Assembly (NCBI RefSeq): GCF_020099395.1
Contig: NZ_CP083590.1
Location: 372,001-436,000 of the forward strand
Reading direction: 5' to 3'
DNA from: Streptomyces mobaraensis
GTDB lineage: Bacteria; Actinomycetota; Actinomycetes; Streptomycetales; Streptomycetaceae
Length of the DNA: 64,000 nt
Below, piece by piece: positions 24,671 to 34,116 of the stretch; the stretch's first letter is position 1, and each line of letters starts with the position of its first letter. A program made the translations under genes and the position numbers. Under the pieces are notes generated by a model, which ran no database searches, had not been told where the DNA came from, and saw only the letters and a list, made by a program, of their open reading frames with translations.

Positions 24671-25237
24671 GCCGAGTGTTCGAGGGACCGGAGGGTGGAG
24701 GAGGGCGGCTCGGGGGCCCCGCACGGGCCGTCCGCCCGGTGGCCGCGCGGCGGGGCGCACGCCGGGCCGGGGCCATGAGGCCGCCGATCGCCGAACGGGC
24801 CGCGCACCGCCCCGTCGTTCCGCGCCTGGCTCGGGATCGACGCCCTGACGGTACGCGGCGCCGGCGGTGCCGTCCATGCGTGTGCGGGACCCTGAACGGG
24901 CGGCCACCAGTGGAGGGTTGGGGTCCGCGGGCGACGACGGGCGCCGGCCGCCGGAGCGGCGGGACGCCGTGCGGGTCCGGTGGGGTGCTTCCGCTTCCGG
25001 CCCACGGCGCGCCGCGAGCGTACCTTCGTCCCCGCGCGTTCACCGGCGGAAAACCGCGGCAGGAGACCGGATCCCCTTATACCGGTTCCTCTTCCAAGTC
25101 GACTGTTACGTAAGGAAGTTCGATCTTCCGCACGGTGTCCGGTTATACCCTCCGTTAACCTCTTGCCTGGATCGGAAGCGCATGGTTAGCGTAAAGGCGC
25201 AGCACCATCAGTCATGCGGGGGAACGCGGGGGATCTG
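24671..25237. other. long divergent intergenic region, halogenase to regulator
   Basis: About 570 nt with no supportable gene. From about 25030 to 25200 the base composition falls well below the local norm, with tracts such as CCTTATACC, TTACGTAA (25105-25112), GGTTATACC and CGTTAACC. This is the most AT-rich stretch in the area and very likely holds the regulator's promoter and control sites. Confidence 0.5.
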
Positions 25238-26287
25238 ATGAGTGACGATGGCGGCTCCATGCCTTTTCTGACACCGGTCCTGAGCGCGACGACGCGCGCC
25301 GACGTGCCGGTCGACTCCTTACTGTCCGCGGACTCACCGCGCACCAACGGCCTGGACCGGGCCTACATCGACACCCTCGTCGCGCTCGAGGACGAGCTTC
25401 CGCCGATCGTCGTCCACCGGCCCACCGGGCGGGTGATCGACGGGATGCACCGGCTCGCCGCCGCCCGTGTCCGGGGCGACCGCACCATCAGCGCCTACCT
25501 GCTGGACATGCCGGAGCGGAACGTGTTCGCCACCGCGGTGAGTCTGAACATCACCCACGGCAAACCGCTCAGCCATGACGACCGGCTGGCCGCCGCGGCC
25601 CGGATCCTCCGGGAGAGCCCGGCGCTCTCGGACCGGTACGTCGCGTCCGTCACCGCCCTGTCGCCCCGGACCGTCTCCCGGGTACGGCGTTCAAGCGTCG
25701 ACGTTGCCCACTTGAACACCCGGATCGGGCTGGACGGCAAGCGGCGCCGCGCGGACGTGGCGAGCGTCGCCAGCGGCCGGCTGCGCGCGGTCGAGGTGAT
25801 CCGGCAGCGCCCCGAGGCGAGTCTGCGCGAGATCGCCCGGCTCGCCGGGATCTCGCTCGGCACGGCGCACGACGTGAAGAAGCGCCTGCTCCTCGGCATG
25901 GACCCGGTGCCGCAAGGCTCCGGCGCCGCCGCCGAGCGCGCCCGGGAGCCGCGGTCCGAGCCGCGTCCGGAGACCCGTATCGCCGAGGCGCCGTCCCTGC
26001 GGGACGCGCGGGAGCGGCTGGACCGGCTCCGCAAGGACCCGGCGCTGCGGCTCTCCCAGTCCGGCCGTTTCCTGCTGCGCGGTTTCGCCGTGCACGACCT
26101 GGACGCCACCGTGTGGGCGAAGCTCGCCGCCACCATCCCGCCGCACTGCGCGGACGGGATCACCCAACTGGCGCGGGAGTGCGCCGACGTGTGGGCCCGC
26201 TTCGCCGAGCAGGTGGAGCGGGAGGCGCAGGCCGGGGAGGCGGGGCAGGCCGAGCCGGCCGGCGGGCGGTCCCGGCCGAGGGCCTGA
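25238..26287 (+). CDS. StrR/NovG-type ParB-like pathway-specific activator (TTA codon)
   Basis: A 349-residue regulator with an N-terminal ParB-like domain (LPPIVVHRPTGRVIDGMHRL at about 50-69, then AARVRG) and a central HTH region (LSDRYVASVTALSPRTVSRVR), the architecture of StrR, NovG, Bbr and TeiS activators of antibiotic clusters. Codon 28 is TTA (25319-25321, in DSLLSAD), the only in-frame TTA I found in the window, implying dependence on the bldA tRNA. A second HTH-like repeat (SLREIARLAGISLGTAHDVK) follows near residue 205. The ATG at 25238 has GGGGGA upstream; 25259 is an alternative. Confidence 0.88.
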   Translation: MSDDGGSMPFLTPVLSATTRADVPVDSLLSADSPRTNGLDRAYIDTLVALEDELPPIVVHRPTGRVIDGMHRLAAARVRGDRTISAYLLDMPERNVFATAVSLNITHGKPLSHDDRLAAAARILRESPALSDRYVASVTALSPRTVSRVRRSSVDVAHLNTRIGLDGKRRRADVASVASGRLRAVEVIRQRPEASLREIARLAGISLGTAHDVKKRLLLGMDPVPQGSGAAAERAREPRSEPRPETRIAEAPSLRDARERLDRLRKDPALRLSQSGRFLLRGFAVHDLDATVWAKLAATIPPHCADGITQLARECADVWARFAEQVEREAQAGEAGQAEPAGGRSRPRA

Positions 26288-26874
26288 CCGGACCACCACA
26301 ACGGCCCCCTCCGTCCCACGCGTCCCACCGGCCGGGCGCCGCCCTTCTCCGCCCGCCGAGAGCGCCGCCCGGCGCCCTTCCCGGGACACCACGCGCCCGC
26401 GTGGCCGTACGGCTTCCATGCCATCCGGTCGCGCGGGCGTTCGGCATGTCCGGCACCGCCGCATCCGGCGCGTCCCTGCTCCCCACCGGTCTCCGTCGGC
26501 CCCTCGCGTCCGTCCGGCCCCGTTCGTCATAGAGGCCGGCGGGCCGGGCCCGTGAGCGGCGTCGAACACGCCTTCCCCCGGCGGCCGTTGTGGGAGGATT
26601 CCCACGCCGGATCGGGCCGACGGGCGCCAGACGCCACCGCCGTCACGACCGGTTCCGCCCTCAGGAGTGCCGTTCACCGTCCCGTCCGGTCCTCTTCAGT
26701 GCTCTCGGCTCTCAGCTCAGTTCTCTTCCGTCCTCTCGACACCGGTCGCCGGAACCCCCACAGGGCGACGTCGGACCTCGCGGGCCGCCAGCGGCCGAGC
26801 AAGGGCCGCCCCGGTTCTCCATCACCGTGCGACGGATCCTCCGTGCGCCGGACGACTCGCAGAAGGTGGCACCC
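26288..26874. other. 587-nt non-coding stretch before the P450 operon
   Basis: No frame here has a credible start, ribosome-binding site and protein-like sequence. The segment is C-rich with CTCT/TCTC runs near 26690-26740, and probably holds the terminator of the regulator gene and the promoter plus leader of the P450-monooxygenase-glycosyltransferase operon. I see no clear GTTC/GAAC dyad. Confidence 0.4.
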
Positions 26875-28077
26875 ATGTCTGCCACAGACACGTCCGGGCC
26901 ACCGGCCTACCCCTTCGGCCCGGTGGTCCGTCTCGACCTGCACCCCCGCTACCTGGAACTGTGCCGCAACGAGCCGGTCGCCAGGGTGCGGTTGCCCTAC
27001 GGCGGTGACGCCTGGCTCGTCACCGGCTATCACGAGATCAAACAGTTCCTCGCCGACACCCGGTTCAGCTCGTTCGCGGCGACGGCCCCCGACACCGCCC
27101 GGGTGACGCCGCTGCCGCTGCGCCCGGGCAACCTGCTCAGCATGGACCCGCCGGACCACGGCAGGATCCGCAAGGTCGTCGCCCACGCCTTCCGGCCGCG
27201 CATCGTGTCGCAGCTCGCCGACCGCATGCGCGACCTCGTCACCAGCGAGCTGGACGCCATGGAGGCGGCCGGCCCGCCCGGCGACCTCGTCCAGCGGCTG
27301 GCGATCCCGCTCCCCGTCCGGATGATCGTCGAGCTCTTCGGCGTCCCGTACGAGGACCGGGCGCAGTTCCGAAGGTTCTCCGACGTCTTCGTGGCCACCT
27401 CCGCGCACACCAAGGAGGAGATCGACGAGGCCCGCGACGGCCTGGAGGCGTTCCTGCGCCGGCTGATCAAGCAGCGCCGGGACAGCCGCTCCGACGACCT
27501 CATATCCGTGCTCATAGAAGCGCTGGACGACGGCCGGCTGTCCGAGGTCGAGGCGGTGCGGACGGGCATCGGCATCCTCATGGCCGGCCACGAGACGTCC
27601 CTCAGCATGATCTCCAACGTCTCCTTCCTCCTGCTCGCCCAGCACGAGCTCTACGAGCGGCTCCGCGCGGACCGGTCGCTGCTGGACCCCGCGATCGAGG
27701 AGATGCTGCGCGTCATCCCGCTGCGCTCGGTGGGCAGTTTCCCGCGCCGCGCCGCCGAGGACGTGGAGATCGGCGGGGTGCCGATCCGCAAGGGCGACAC
27801 CGTGATCTTCCAGCGGGCCGCCGGCGACCGCGACGAGCGGGTCTTCGAGGACCCGGACACCATCCGCTTCGACCGGGAGCACAACCCGCACCTGGGATTC
27901 GGCCACGGGCAGCACTACTGCCTCGGCGCGAGCCTCGCCCGGGCCGAGCTCAAGGTGGCGCTGGAGGGGATCACCAGCCGGTTCCCCACCCTCCGGCTGG
28001 CCGTGCCGCCGGAGCAGGTCCCGTGGAAACCGGGGCTGATCGCGCGGGCGCCGGAGGCGCTGCCCGTCACATGGTGA
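26875..28077 (+). CDS. cytochrome P450 (actinobacterial biosynthetic type)
   Basis: A 400-residue soluble bacterial P450 with heme motif FGHGQHYCLGASLAR, I-helix ILMAGHETSLSM, ExxR in EEMLRVIP and SMDPPDHGRIRKVV (the conserved DPPxHxxxR of CYP105/107-like enzymes). These oxidise polyketide, peptide or macrolide intermediates with ferredoxin as electron donor; no ferredoxin gene adjoins. ATG at 26875 follows AGAAGG. It is 65 nt upstream of the FAD monooxygenase and in the same direction, so probably first gene of a three-gene operon. Confidence 0.93.
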   Translation: MSATDTSGPPAYPFGPVVRLDLHPRYLELCRNEPVARVRLPYGGDAWLVTGYHEIKQFLADTRFSSFAATAPDTARVTPLPLRPGNLLSMDPPDHGRIRKVVAHAFRPRIVSQLADRMRDLVTSELDAMEAAGPPGDLVQRLAIPLPVRMIVELFGVPYEDRAQFRRFSDVFVATSAHTKEEIDEARDGLEAFLRRLIKQRRDSRSDDLISVLIEALDDGRLSEVEAVRTGIGILMAGHETSLSMISNVSFLLLAQHELYERLRADRSLLDPAIEEMLRVIPLRSVGSFPRRAAEDVEIGGVPIRKGDTVIFQRAAGDRDERVFEDPDTIRFDREHNPHLGFGHGQHYCLGASLARAELKVALEGITSRFPTLRLAVPPEQVPWKPGLIARAPEALPVTW

Positions 28078-28142
28078 GCCGGCCGTCACCCGGCGGACCC
28101 GGGCGCGACGGTATGACACGACCGACCGAGGAAGGGCAGGGG

Positions 28143-29357
28143 ATGAGTCGTACGACGTGTGCCATCGCCGGTGCGGGACCCGCCGGAATGATGCTCGGCA
28201 TGCTGCTCGCCAGGGCCGGCGTGGAGACCGTGGTACTGGAGAAGCACGCCGACTTCCTGCGTGACTTCCGGGGCGACACGGTGCACGCCTCCACCCACCG
28301 CCTGATGGGCGAACTCGGCCTGGGGGAACGCTTCCGCAAGCTCCCCCACCACCGGATCCACCGGCTCCAGGTCGTCACCGACGACGGGCCCTTCACGCTG
28401 GCCGACTTCCGCAGGCTGCCGGGTGAGTTCCCCTATATCACCTTCCTGCCGCAGTGGGACTTCCTCGACTTCCTCGTGGAGGAGGCCGACCGGTTCCCCA
28501 ACTTCCGGCTGCTGCGCGAGAGCGAGGTCACCGGGATCCTCCGGTCCGGGAACCGGGTGACCGGCGTCCGCTACCGCGACGCCGAGGGGCGGGAGCACGA
28601 GCTCCACGCGGACCTCACGGTCGCCGCCGACGGCCGCCGCTCGGCGGTCCGCGCCGCGTCCGGGCTGCGGCACCGGGCGTTCGGCTCGGGCATGGACATC
28701 CTGTGGTTCCGGCTGTCCAAGCGCGACGAGGACCCGGGCGGCATGGTCGGCCGGCTCTCCGCCGACGGCAAGCTGCTGGTCCGCATCGAGCGGCAGGGCC
28801 ACTGGCAGGCCGCCCTCGCCGTCCGCAAGGGCGGCTACGAACAGCTGCGCGCCGAGGGCCTGGAGGCGTTCCGGGAGTCGCTGGCCACGCTCAAGCCGTT
28901 CCTCGCCGACCGGGTGCACGAGGTCCGCACCTGGGACGACGTCAAGGTGCTCGACGTACAGATCGACCGGCTGCACCGGTGGTGGCGGCCGGGGCTGCTG
29001 TGCATCGGGGACGCGGCGCACACCATGTCGCCCATCATGGGCGTCGGCATCAACCTCGCCGTCCAGGACGCCGTCGCCGCCGCGAACATCCTGGCGCGGC
29101 CGCTGCGCGACGGGACGCTGGAGACCGCGCACCTGGAACGGGTCCAGCGCCGCCGCATGCCGCCCACGGTGGTCACCCAGCGCATCCAACGGGCCCTGCA
29201 GACGGGCTTCCTGGAGCCGTGGATCAACGGCCAGGGCAAGTCCACCACACCCCGGGTGCTGCGCGTCCTGCGGCGGCTGCCCCCGCTCCAGGGCGGCCCG
29301 GCCCGGGCGATGGCGATCGGGCTGCGCCCCGAGCACCCGGCCGCGGCCCTGCGCTGA
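28143..29357 (+). CDS. FAD-dependent monooxygenase (PHBH fold)
   Basis: A 404-residue aromatic-hydroxylase-type flavoprotein with GAGPAGMMLG (about residues 9-18), ADGRRSAVR (DG motif), and GDAAHTMSPIMGVGINLAVQD (GD motif near 305). The segment LPQWDFLDFLVEEA is typical of the UbiH/PHBH group. The substrate is unknown; cluster context suggests hydroxylation of an aromatic scaffold also acted on by the halogenase. ATG at 28143 follows GGAAGGGCAGGGG. It lies between P450 and glycosyltransferase, all in one direction. Confidence 0.92.
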   Translation: MSRTTCAIAGAGPAGMMLGMLLARAGVETVVLEKHADFLRDFRGDTVHASTHRLMGELGLGERFRKLPHHRIHRLQVVTDDGPFTLADFRRLPGEFPYITFLPQWDFLDFLVEEADRFPNFRLLRESEVTGILRSGNRVTGVRYRDAEGREHELHADLTVAADGRRSAVRAASGLRHRAFGSGMDILWFRLSKRDEDPGGMVGRLSADGKLLVRIERQGHWQAALAVRKGGYEQLRAEGLEAFRESLATLKPFLADRVHEVRTWDDVKVLDVQIDRLHRWWRPGLLCIGDAAHTMSPIMGVGINLAVQDAVAAANILARPLRDGTLETAHLERVQRRRMPPTVVTQRIQRALQTGFLEPWINGQGKSTTPRVLRVLRRLPPLQGGPARAMAIGLRPEHPAAALR

Positions 29358-29415
29358 GCGGCGCTCCAGGTCCCATCCGCCCCGACATCCCCTCGCGAAC
29401 GGAGAACCCACGGCA

Positions 29416-30570
29416 ATGCGCGTACTGATCACGACCACCCCGGGCACCGGCCACACCTATCCCCTGGTGGCCCTCAGCTGGGCGCTCCAGACGGCCGGTC
29501 ACCAGGTCCTGGTCGCCTCCTGCGGCCCCGGGCTGGCCCTGGGCGAGGCGGGCGCGCGCACCGTGGACGTCGCGCCCGGCCTGTCCCTGGAGAAGATGGT
29601 GGGCCTGCTGGCCCAGCGCCACCCCGAGGTGGCCGGCAAGCTGCTCCAGGAGACGGACGGCGCCGGCTATCTGGAGGTGGTCGGCGGCGCGGTCGCGGCG
29701 GCGCTGCGGCTCCAGCCGGAGATGGTCGCGGCGGTGATCCGGACGGCCGAGGAGTGGCGGCCGGACGTCGTGGTGCACTCCCCGCTGCTGACGCCCGGCA
29801 TGGTGGCGGCGGCCAAGCTGGGGGTGCCCTCCGTGCAGCACGGCTTCGGCTTCCTCAACCCGTCCGCCGAGCTGATGCGCGAGCTGCACGCCGACCTGTT
29901 CGAGGAGCACGGGGTGGACCTCCCCGAGACCCGGGCGGTCGTCGACATCACCCCGCCGAGCGTCGTGCCCACCGAGCCGGGCGCGTGGCCGCTGCGGTAC
30001 GTGCCCTACGACGGCAGCGGTCCGCTGCCGAAGCCGCTGTTCGACCTCCTCAACCGAGTGCCGGAGACGCCGCGGATCGCCGTCTCACTGGGCAGCGGCC
30101 CGGTGCCCGGGGAGGCGGCGCAGGTGATGGAGCGGATCCTGGCGACGGCGGCCAAGACGGACGCCGAGTTCGTGGTCGTCCTGCCGCGCGTCGACCTGGA
30201 GCCGTTCGGCGAGCTCCCGGACAATGTGCACGCCTTCGACTGGGTGCCGTACAGCGCGCTGCTGGCCCGCTGTTCGGCGGTCGTCCACCACGCGGGACCG
30301 GGCACCGCGCTCGGCGCGATGGCGCACGGTCTGCCGCAGATCATGCCGGTCTTCAAGGGCCTGGGCCGGCCGGCCACCGCCCGGCTCGTCGCCGACCGCG
30401 GGGTGGGCCGGACCGTACGGCCGGAGGAGATCGGGCCGGAGCTGCTGGAGTCGGTGCTGGCGGACGACGGGCTGCGGGCGGCCGCGGCGGAGGTCCGCGA
30501 GGAGATCCGGTCGATGCCGGCCCCGGCGGAGGTCGTGGGCCGGCTGGAGGAGCTGGTGGCGGGGGCCTGA
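29416..30570 (+). CDS. GT1 family glycosyltransferase
   Basis: A 384-residue GT-B fold enzyme of the macrolide/antibiotic glycosyltransferase type. The N-terminal acceptor domain starts MRVLITTTPGTGHTYPLV; the C-terminal nucleotide-sugar site is HHAGPGTALGAMAHGLPQI (about 290-308), with a Gly-rich N-terminal loop. It transfers a sugar from NDP-sugar to a hydroxyl or amine; no deoxysugar genes are nearby, so the sugar is either common or made elsewhere. ATG at 29416 after GGAG. Last gene of the tailoring operon. Confidence 0.92.
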   Translation: MRVLITTTPGTGHTYPLVALSWALQTAGHQVLVASCGPGLALGEAGARTVDVAPGLSLEKMVGLLAQRHPEVAGKLLQETDGAGYLEVVGGAVAAALRLQPEMVAAVIRTAEEWRPDVVVHSPLLTPGMVAAAKLGVPSVQHGFGFLNPSAELMRELHADLFEEHGVDLPETRAVVDITPPSVVPTEPGAWPLRYVPYDGSGPLPKPLFDLLNRVPETPRIAVSLGSGPVPGEAAQVMERILATAAKTDAEFVVVLPRVDLEPFGELPDNVHAFDWVPYSALLARCSAVVHHAGPGTALGAMAHGLPQIMPVFKGLGRPATARLVADRGVGRTVRPEEIGPELLESVLADDGLRAAAAEVREEIRSMPAPAEVVGRLEELVAGA

Positions 30571-30630
30571 CGGCGACGGGGGCCGCCCGGTGTCCGGCCG
30601 GCCCCTCCGGTCCACTCGCCTTGGTCCGTG

Positions 30631-31557
30631 TCAGTCCACGGTCACCTTGACGATGCGGCCGGACGCCTCGACGGCGAAGAGGTGGTGCTCGGGGTCGAGG
30701 CCGCCGAAGCCCTGGGCGGCCCGGACGCTGGTCGGCATGCGCAGGCCGGTCGCCAGGACGCAGGACCGGCCGGTGGCCGGGTCGACGCGGATCAGCTCAC
30801 CGCTGCGGAAGCCGGCCACCACCAGGTCGCCGCGGAAGTGCGTCAGGTCGTCCAGGAACTTGTCGTGCAGGGGATTGGGGGTGAGCCGGGCGACCGTGGT
30901 GTACCGGCCGGGGTCGTCGAGCGGGACGCGTACGATCCTGGACGTCGGGTCGGTGAGGACGCTGACGTAGAGCTGGTCGCCGACGATGTCCAGGCCGTTG
31001 CTGCCGAAGAGGGACGCGGCCTTGGTCCACGCCTCGTCGCGGGTGCCGTCCGGGCGTATCTTGAGGATTCCGGTGGACAGTTCGCGGCTGAGGTAGAGGT
31101 TGCCGGCGGAGTCGACGGCGAGGCCGTTGATGCCGGAAATCCCGTCCACGACCCGCTGCGGTCTCGGCTCGGCGGCCGCCGGGTCGAAGCGGACGACGCC
31201 GCCGCGCGGAGTCAGCGGGTTCACCCCGTAGTTGACGTACATCATGCCGTCCGGGCCGCGCCGGATCCCGCCCGGCCCGGCCAGCCGGAAGCCGCCGCGC
31301 GAGGTGCCGTCGGGGGCGTACCCCTCGACCCGGTGCCTGGTCAGGTTCGAGACCCAGAGGGTGCCCCGGCCGTCGAACTCCAGGTTCTCCCGCCAGTCGA
31401 GCAGCGGGACGCCACCCTCGCGGAAGACCTCCACGCGGGCCCGCTGCCCGCAGGACGGTAAGGCCGTGCCGCCGGGCGCTGCCGTGGCCGCCCCGGTCCC
31501 TCCGGCCGTCAGCGCGGCCAGCAGGGCGGCCACCACCATGGTCGAGCGCACTCGCAT
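30631..31557 (-). CDS. secreted SMP-30/NHL-type beta-propeller protein
   Basis: A 308-residue secreted protein: signal peptide MRVRSTMVVAALLAALTAGG to about residue 27, then repeated beta-propeller blades (GTLWVSNLTRHRVEGY, GIRRGPDGMMYVNYG, INGLAVDSAGNLYLSREL, SNGLDIVGDQLYVSVL) as in SMP-30/gluconolaconase-like proteins. A lone Cys pair (CGQ near 36, SCVLA near 285) may form a disulphide. Activity cannot be inferred from the fold alone. It converges with the glycosyltransferase and may not belong to that cluster. Confidence 0.85.
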   Translation of the reverse strand: MRVRSTMVVAALLAALTAGGTGAATAAPGGTALPSCGQRARVEVFREGGVPLLDWRENLEFDGRGTLWVSNLTRHRVEGYAPDGTSRGGFRLAGPGGIRRGPDGMMYVNYGVNPLTPRGGVVRFDPAAAEPRPQRVVDGISGINGLAVDSAGNLYLSRELSTGILKIRPDGTRDEAWTKAASLFGSNGLDIVGDQLYVSVLTDPTSRIVRVPLDDPGRYTTVARLTPNPLHDKFLDDLTHFRGDLVVAGFRSGELIRVDPATGRSCVLATGLRMPTSVRAAQGFGGLDPEHHLFAVEASGRIVKVTVD

Positions 31558-31760
31558 GCTGTCTTCTCCTTCGGTCGCGTGGGAGTTCGCGGGTGCGGCG
31601 TGGTCGGGCCGGGACGCGGCGGCGGCGCGGCCGTCCTCCGGCGGCAGGGCGTCGTCGGGGGACGGATCCGGGTGCGGGGCCGGGTCCGCCGCCGGCGCAG
31701 GGAGGGCGACGGCGCGCGGGCAGGGTCATGTACGCGGGTGCCGCCGTCGGCCGTGGCGGT

Positions 31761-32984
31761 TCAGTCGGCCGCCGCGACGCGGAAGCGGATCCCCGCGGCG
31801 ATGAGCCGCTCCGTCAGGGCGTCGCCCATCGCCACGGCGGTCGTCACCTGCCCGGAGGTCGTGGGGAGTCGGTCGTGCGCGAGGCACAGTGCCGCCTCGC
31901 CGAACATCACGGCGGTCTCCCCGTACCCCGGGTCGCCGCCCGCGACCTCGGTCAGCACCCGCCGCCCGCCGCCCTCGCCGACGAACCGGACCCGGAACCA
32001 GCTCCGGGCCCGCCGTTCGGCGTCCGGACCGCGCCCGCCGGGGTAGCGGCCCGCCATCCAGCCCCGGAACGCGGGGACTTGGGCGGCGGCGACCAGGCCG
32101 GCGACTCCCACCGGGGCGGCCAGCGCGACCGGCAGCGTCCGCACCGCCGCGTAGTGCCGGTAGCGGAAGTCGGGCCCGTACCGCTCCAGCGCGGCGGCCG
32201 AGCGCCGTACGACCTGGGGGTCGATGGTCGGCAGCGGCAGCGCCCAGGCGCCCGTCTCCGGGCTGAACCGCGGCCCGCCCAGCGGCACTCTGACCCGGCG
32301 GCCGGCCGCGGGCCGCGGCTCGTACCGCCGCCGCTCCCGGGCGGCGGCCAGCGTCTGCCGGCCGCGTCCCGCGACGGTCAGGGCGGAGGCCAGCGTGCCG
32401 CCGGAGAAGGCGCCGCGGGCCCGGACGAAGCCGTCGACGCGCAGCGGCACGTCCTCGGGCAGGTGCCGGACGGTGTAGTACACGCCGAGGTCGTACGGGA
32501 CCGAGTCGAAGCCGCAACTGTGCACGATCCGCGCGCCCGTCTCGCGGGCCCGCGCGTCGTGCCGGACGTACACGGAGTCGACGAACTCCGCCTCGCCGGT
32601 GAGGTCCAGGTAGTCGGTGCCGGCCGCCGCGCACGCGGCGACCAGCGGCTCGCCGTGGTGGATGTACGGGCCCACGGTGGTGGCGACGACGTGGGCGGAT
32701 TCGGCGAGGCCGCGCAGCGCGGCCGGGTCGTCGGCGGCGGCGGTGAGCAGGGCGGGCGCGGGACCGGACCCGTCGGCCAGCCGCTCCCGCAGCCGTTCCA
32801 GCCTGGCCCGGTTCCGCCCGGCGAGGGCCAGCCGGCAGCCCTGTGGCGCGTGGGACAGGAGGTACGCGGCGGTCAGTTCGCCGACGAAGCCGGTGGCGCC
32901 GAAGAGGACGACGTCGTAGGGCCGCCGGGGGCCGTCCTGCCTGCTCACGGCAGTGTGCACGGGACTGCTCTCGGCACTGCTCAT
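31761..32984 (-). CDS. saccharopine dehydrogenase family / trans-acting enoyl-reductase-like protein
   Basis: A 407-residue NADP-binding protein: LFGATGFVGELTAAYLL (Rossmann, about 25-41), TTVGPYIHHGEPLVAACAAAGTDYLDLTGE (about 100-130) and SCGFDSVPYDLG are the signature of the saccharopine-dehydrogenase-like family that includes the trans-acting enoyl reductases of mycobacterial lipid synthesis (Rv2953 type). The substrate here is unknown. GGAGG lies 5-7 nt before the ATG at 32984; upstream codons of the same frame are not used. Confidence 0.88.
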   Translation of the reverse strand: MSSAESSPVHTAVSRQDGPRRPYDVVLFGATGFVGELTAAYLLSHAPQGCRLALAGRNRARLERLRERLADGSGPAPALLTAAADDPAALRGLAESAHVVATTVGPYIHHGEPLVAACAAAGTDYLDLTGEAEFVDSVYVRHDARARETGARIVHSCGFDSVPYDLGVYYTVRHLPEDVPLRVDGFVRARGAFSGGTLASALTVAGRGRQTLAAARERRRYEPRPAAGRRVRVPLGGPRFSPETGAWALPLPTIDPQVVRRSAAALERYGPDFRYRHYAAVRTLPVALAAPVGVAGLVAAAQVPAFRGWMAGRYPGGRGPDAERRARSWFRVRFVGEGGGRRVLTEVAGGDPGYGETAVMFGEAALCLAHDRLPTTSGQVTTAVAMGDALTERLIAAGIRFRVAAAD

Positions 32985-33123
32985 GGCACCTCCTGCGCCG
33001 GGCCGGATCACCGGGGCCGCTCGCCGCCCGCATGTGATCCGCAACCCTCACAGAGCCGCCGCTCCGCCGTCAACAGCGCCTGTCCGCCCGCCTTCCGGGG
33101 TTCGGCGGCCGCGCCTTCCGGGC

Positions 33124-34116
33124 TCAGCGCCCGCCGGCGACGACCGGGTAGTGGTCGGAGAGGTCGGTGTAGGTGTACTCCTTGCCCCAGCTCGACACGG
33201 TCCAGGGCGCGGACCGCTCCTGGACCACCGTGTTCGTCCACCCGGCGGGCCGGACGTGGCCCTTGCGGTGCAGGACGTGGTCCAGGTCCTCCCGGGCGTC
33301 GTTCGGGTACCGGTAGGCGGCGACGGAGTTCTCGCGGGTGTCGAAGGAGTACGGGTGGCCGGTGCGCGCTTCCGCCGGGTCGAGGTCCGCGTCGGCGAGC
33401 AGGGAGGCGAACTCGGCGCTCCGGGAGTCGACGTTGAGGTCTCCGGCGACGATGACCTGCTCGTTCGCCGGGATGCTCTTGGCGTCGAGGAACGCGTCGA
33501 TCTGCCGGAACTGCCGGGCGCGGTCCGCGACGGCCTCCCCCGCCGCGCAGCCGCCGTCCGTGGACTGCGTGTGGGTGCCGACGATGTGCACGCGGGCGCC
33601 GCCGACGTTCAGGACGACGTACGCGAAGCCCTTGTTGGACCACTTGTCGGAGCCGCAGGCGTCCTTGAAGACGACCTGTTCCTTGCGGACGATGGGCCAC
33701 TTGCTGAGCACGGTCACCCCGCCGTCCTCCGGGGTGAGGGCCGAGTAGGCGCCGCCGGTGGCGTCCCAGCCGTCCTTGGAGCGGCCGACGACGGGCGTCT
33801 GGTACGGGTACCGGTCGGCGGCGCGGGCCTTGAGCGCGTCGGAGGCGTCGTTGTCGAACGCCTCCTGGAGGACGACGACGTCCTGCCCCTGGAAGAAGCC
33901 CGCGGCGGGGATCGCCTCGGCCCGGTGCCGCTGTCCCCAATTCGGGTACAGGTTCGTGCTCATGAGGAAGGTGTTGTAGGTGAGCACCTTCAGCCCCGAC
34001 ACGGCAGGGTCGGGCGCGGCCGCACCGGCGGCGCCCGCCGGGTGCGCCAGTGCGGCGGCGGTCAGCAGGGCGGCGGCGAGGGTGGTCGCGGCACGGGTGG
34101 GGCCGGGGAGCTGCAC
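33124..34116 (-). CDS. secreted sphingomyelinase C-like phosphodiesterase
   Basis: A 330-residue secreted exo/endonuclease/phosphatase-fold enzyme. Signal peptide to about residue 30 (TTLAAALLTAAALAHPAGA), then VLTYNTFLM (metal-site Asn), VLQEAFDN (metal-site Glu), THTQSTDGG, GDLNVDSR and SDHYPVV (catalytic His), the order seen in bacterial neutral sphingomyelinases. It would cleave sphingomyelin or related phosphodiesters outside the cell. AGGAG 6 nt before the GTG at 34116 decides the start; the frame extends further upstream. Confidence 0.9.
   Translation of the reverse strand: MQLPGPTRAATTLAAALLTAAALAHPAGAAGAAAPDPAVSGLKVLTYNTFLMSTNLYPNWGQRHRAEAIPAAGFFQGQDVVVLQEAFDNDASDALKARAADRYPYQTPVVGRSKDGWDATGGAYSALTPEDGGVTVLSKWPIVRKEQVVFKDACGSDKWSNKGFAYVVLNVGGARVHIVGTHTQSTDGGCAAGEAVADRARQFRQIDAFLDAKSIPANEQVIVAGDLNVDSRSAEFASLLADADLDPAEARTGHPYSFDTRENSVAAYRYPNDAREDLDHVLHRKGHVRPAGWTNTVVQERSAPWTVSSWGKEYTYTDLSDHYPVVAGGR

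Noticed and set aside
26552..26874. N-terminal extension of the P450 from upstream in-frame codons
   Set aside because: The upstream residues are low-complexity Arg/Ser/Pro; a ribosome-binding site and the P450 N terminus coincide at 26875.
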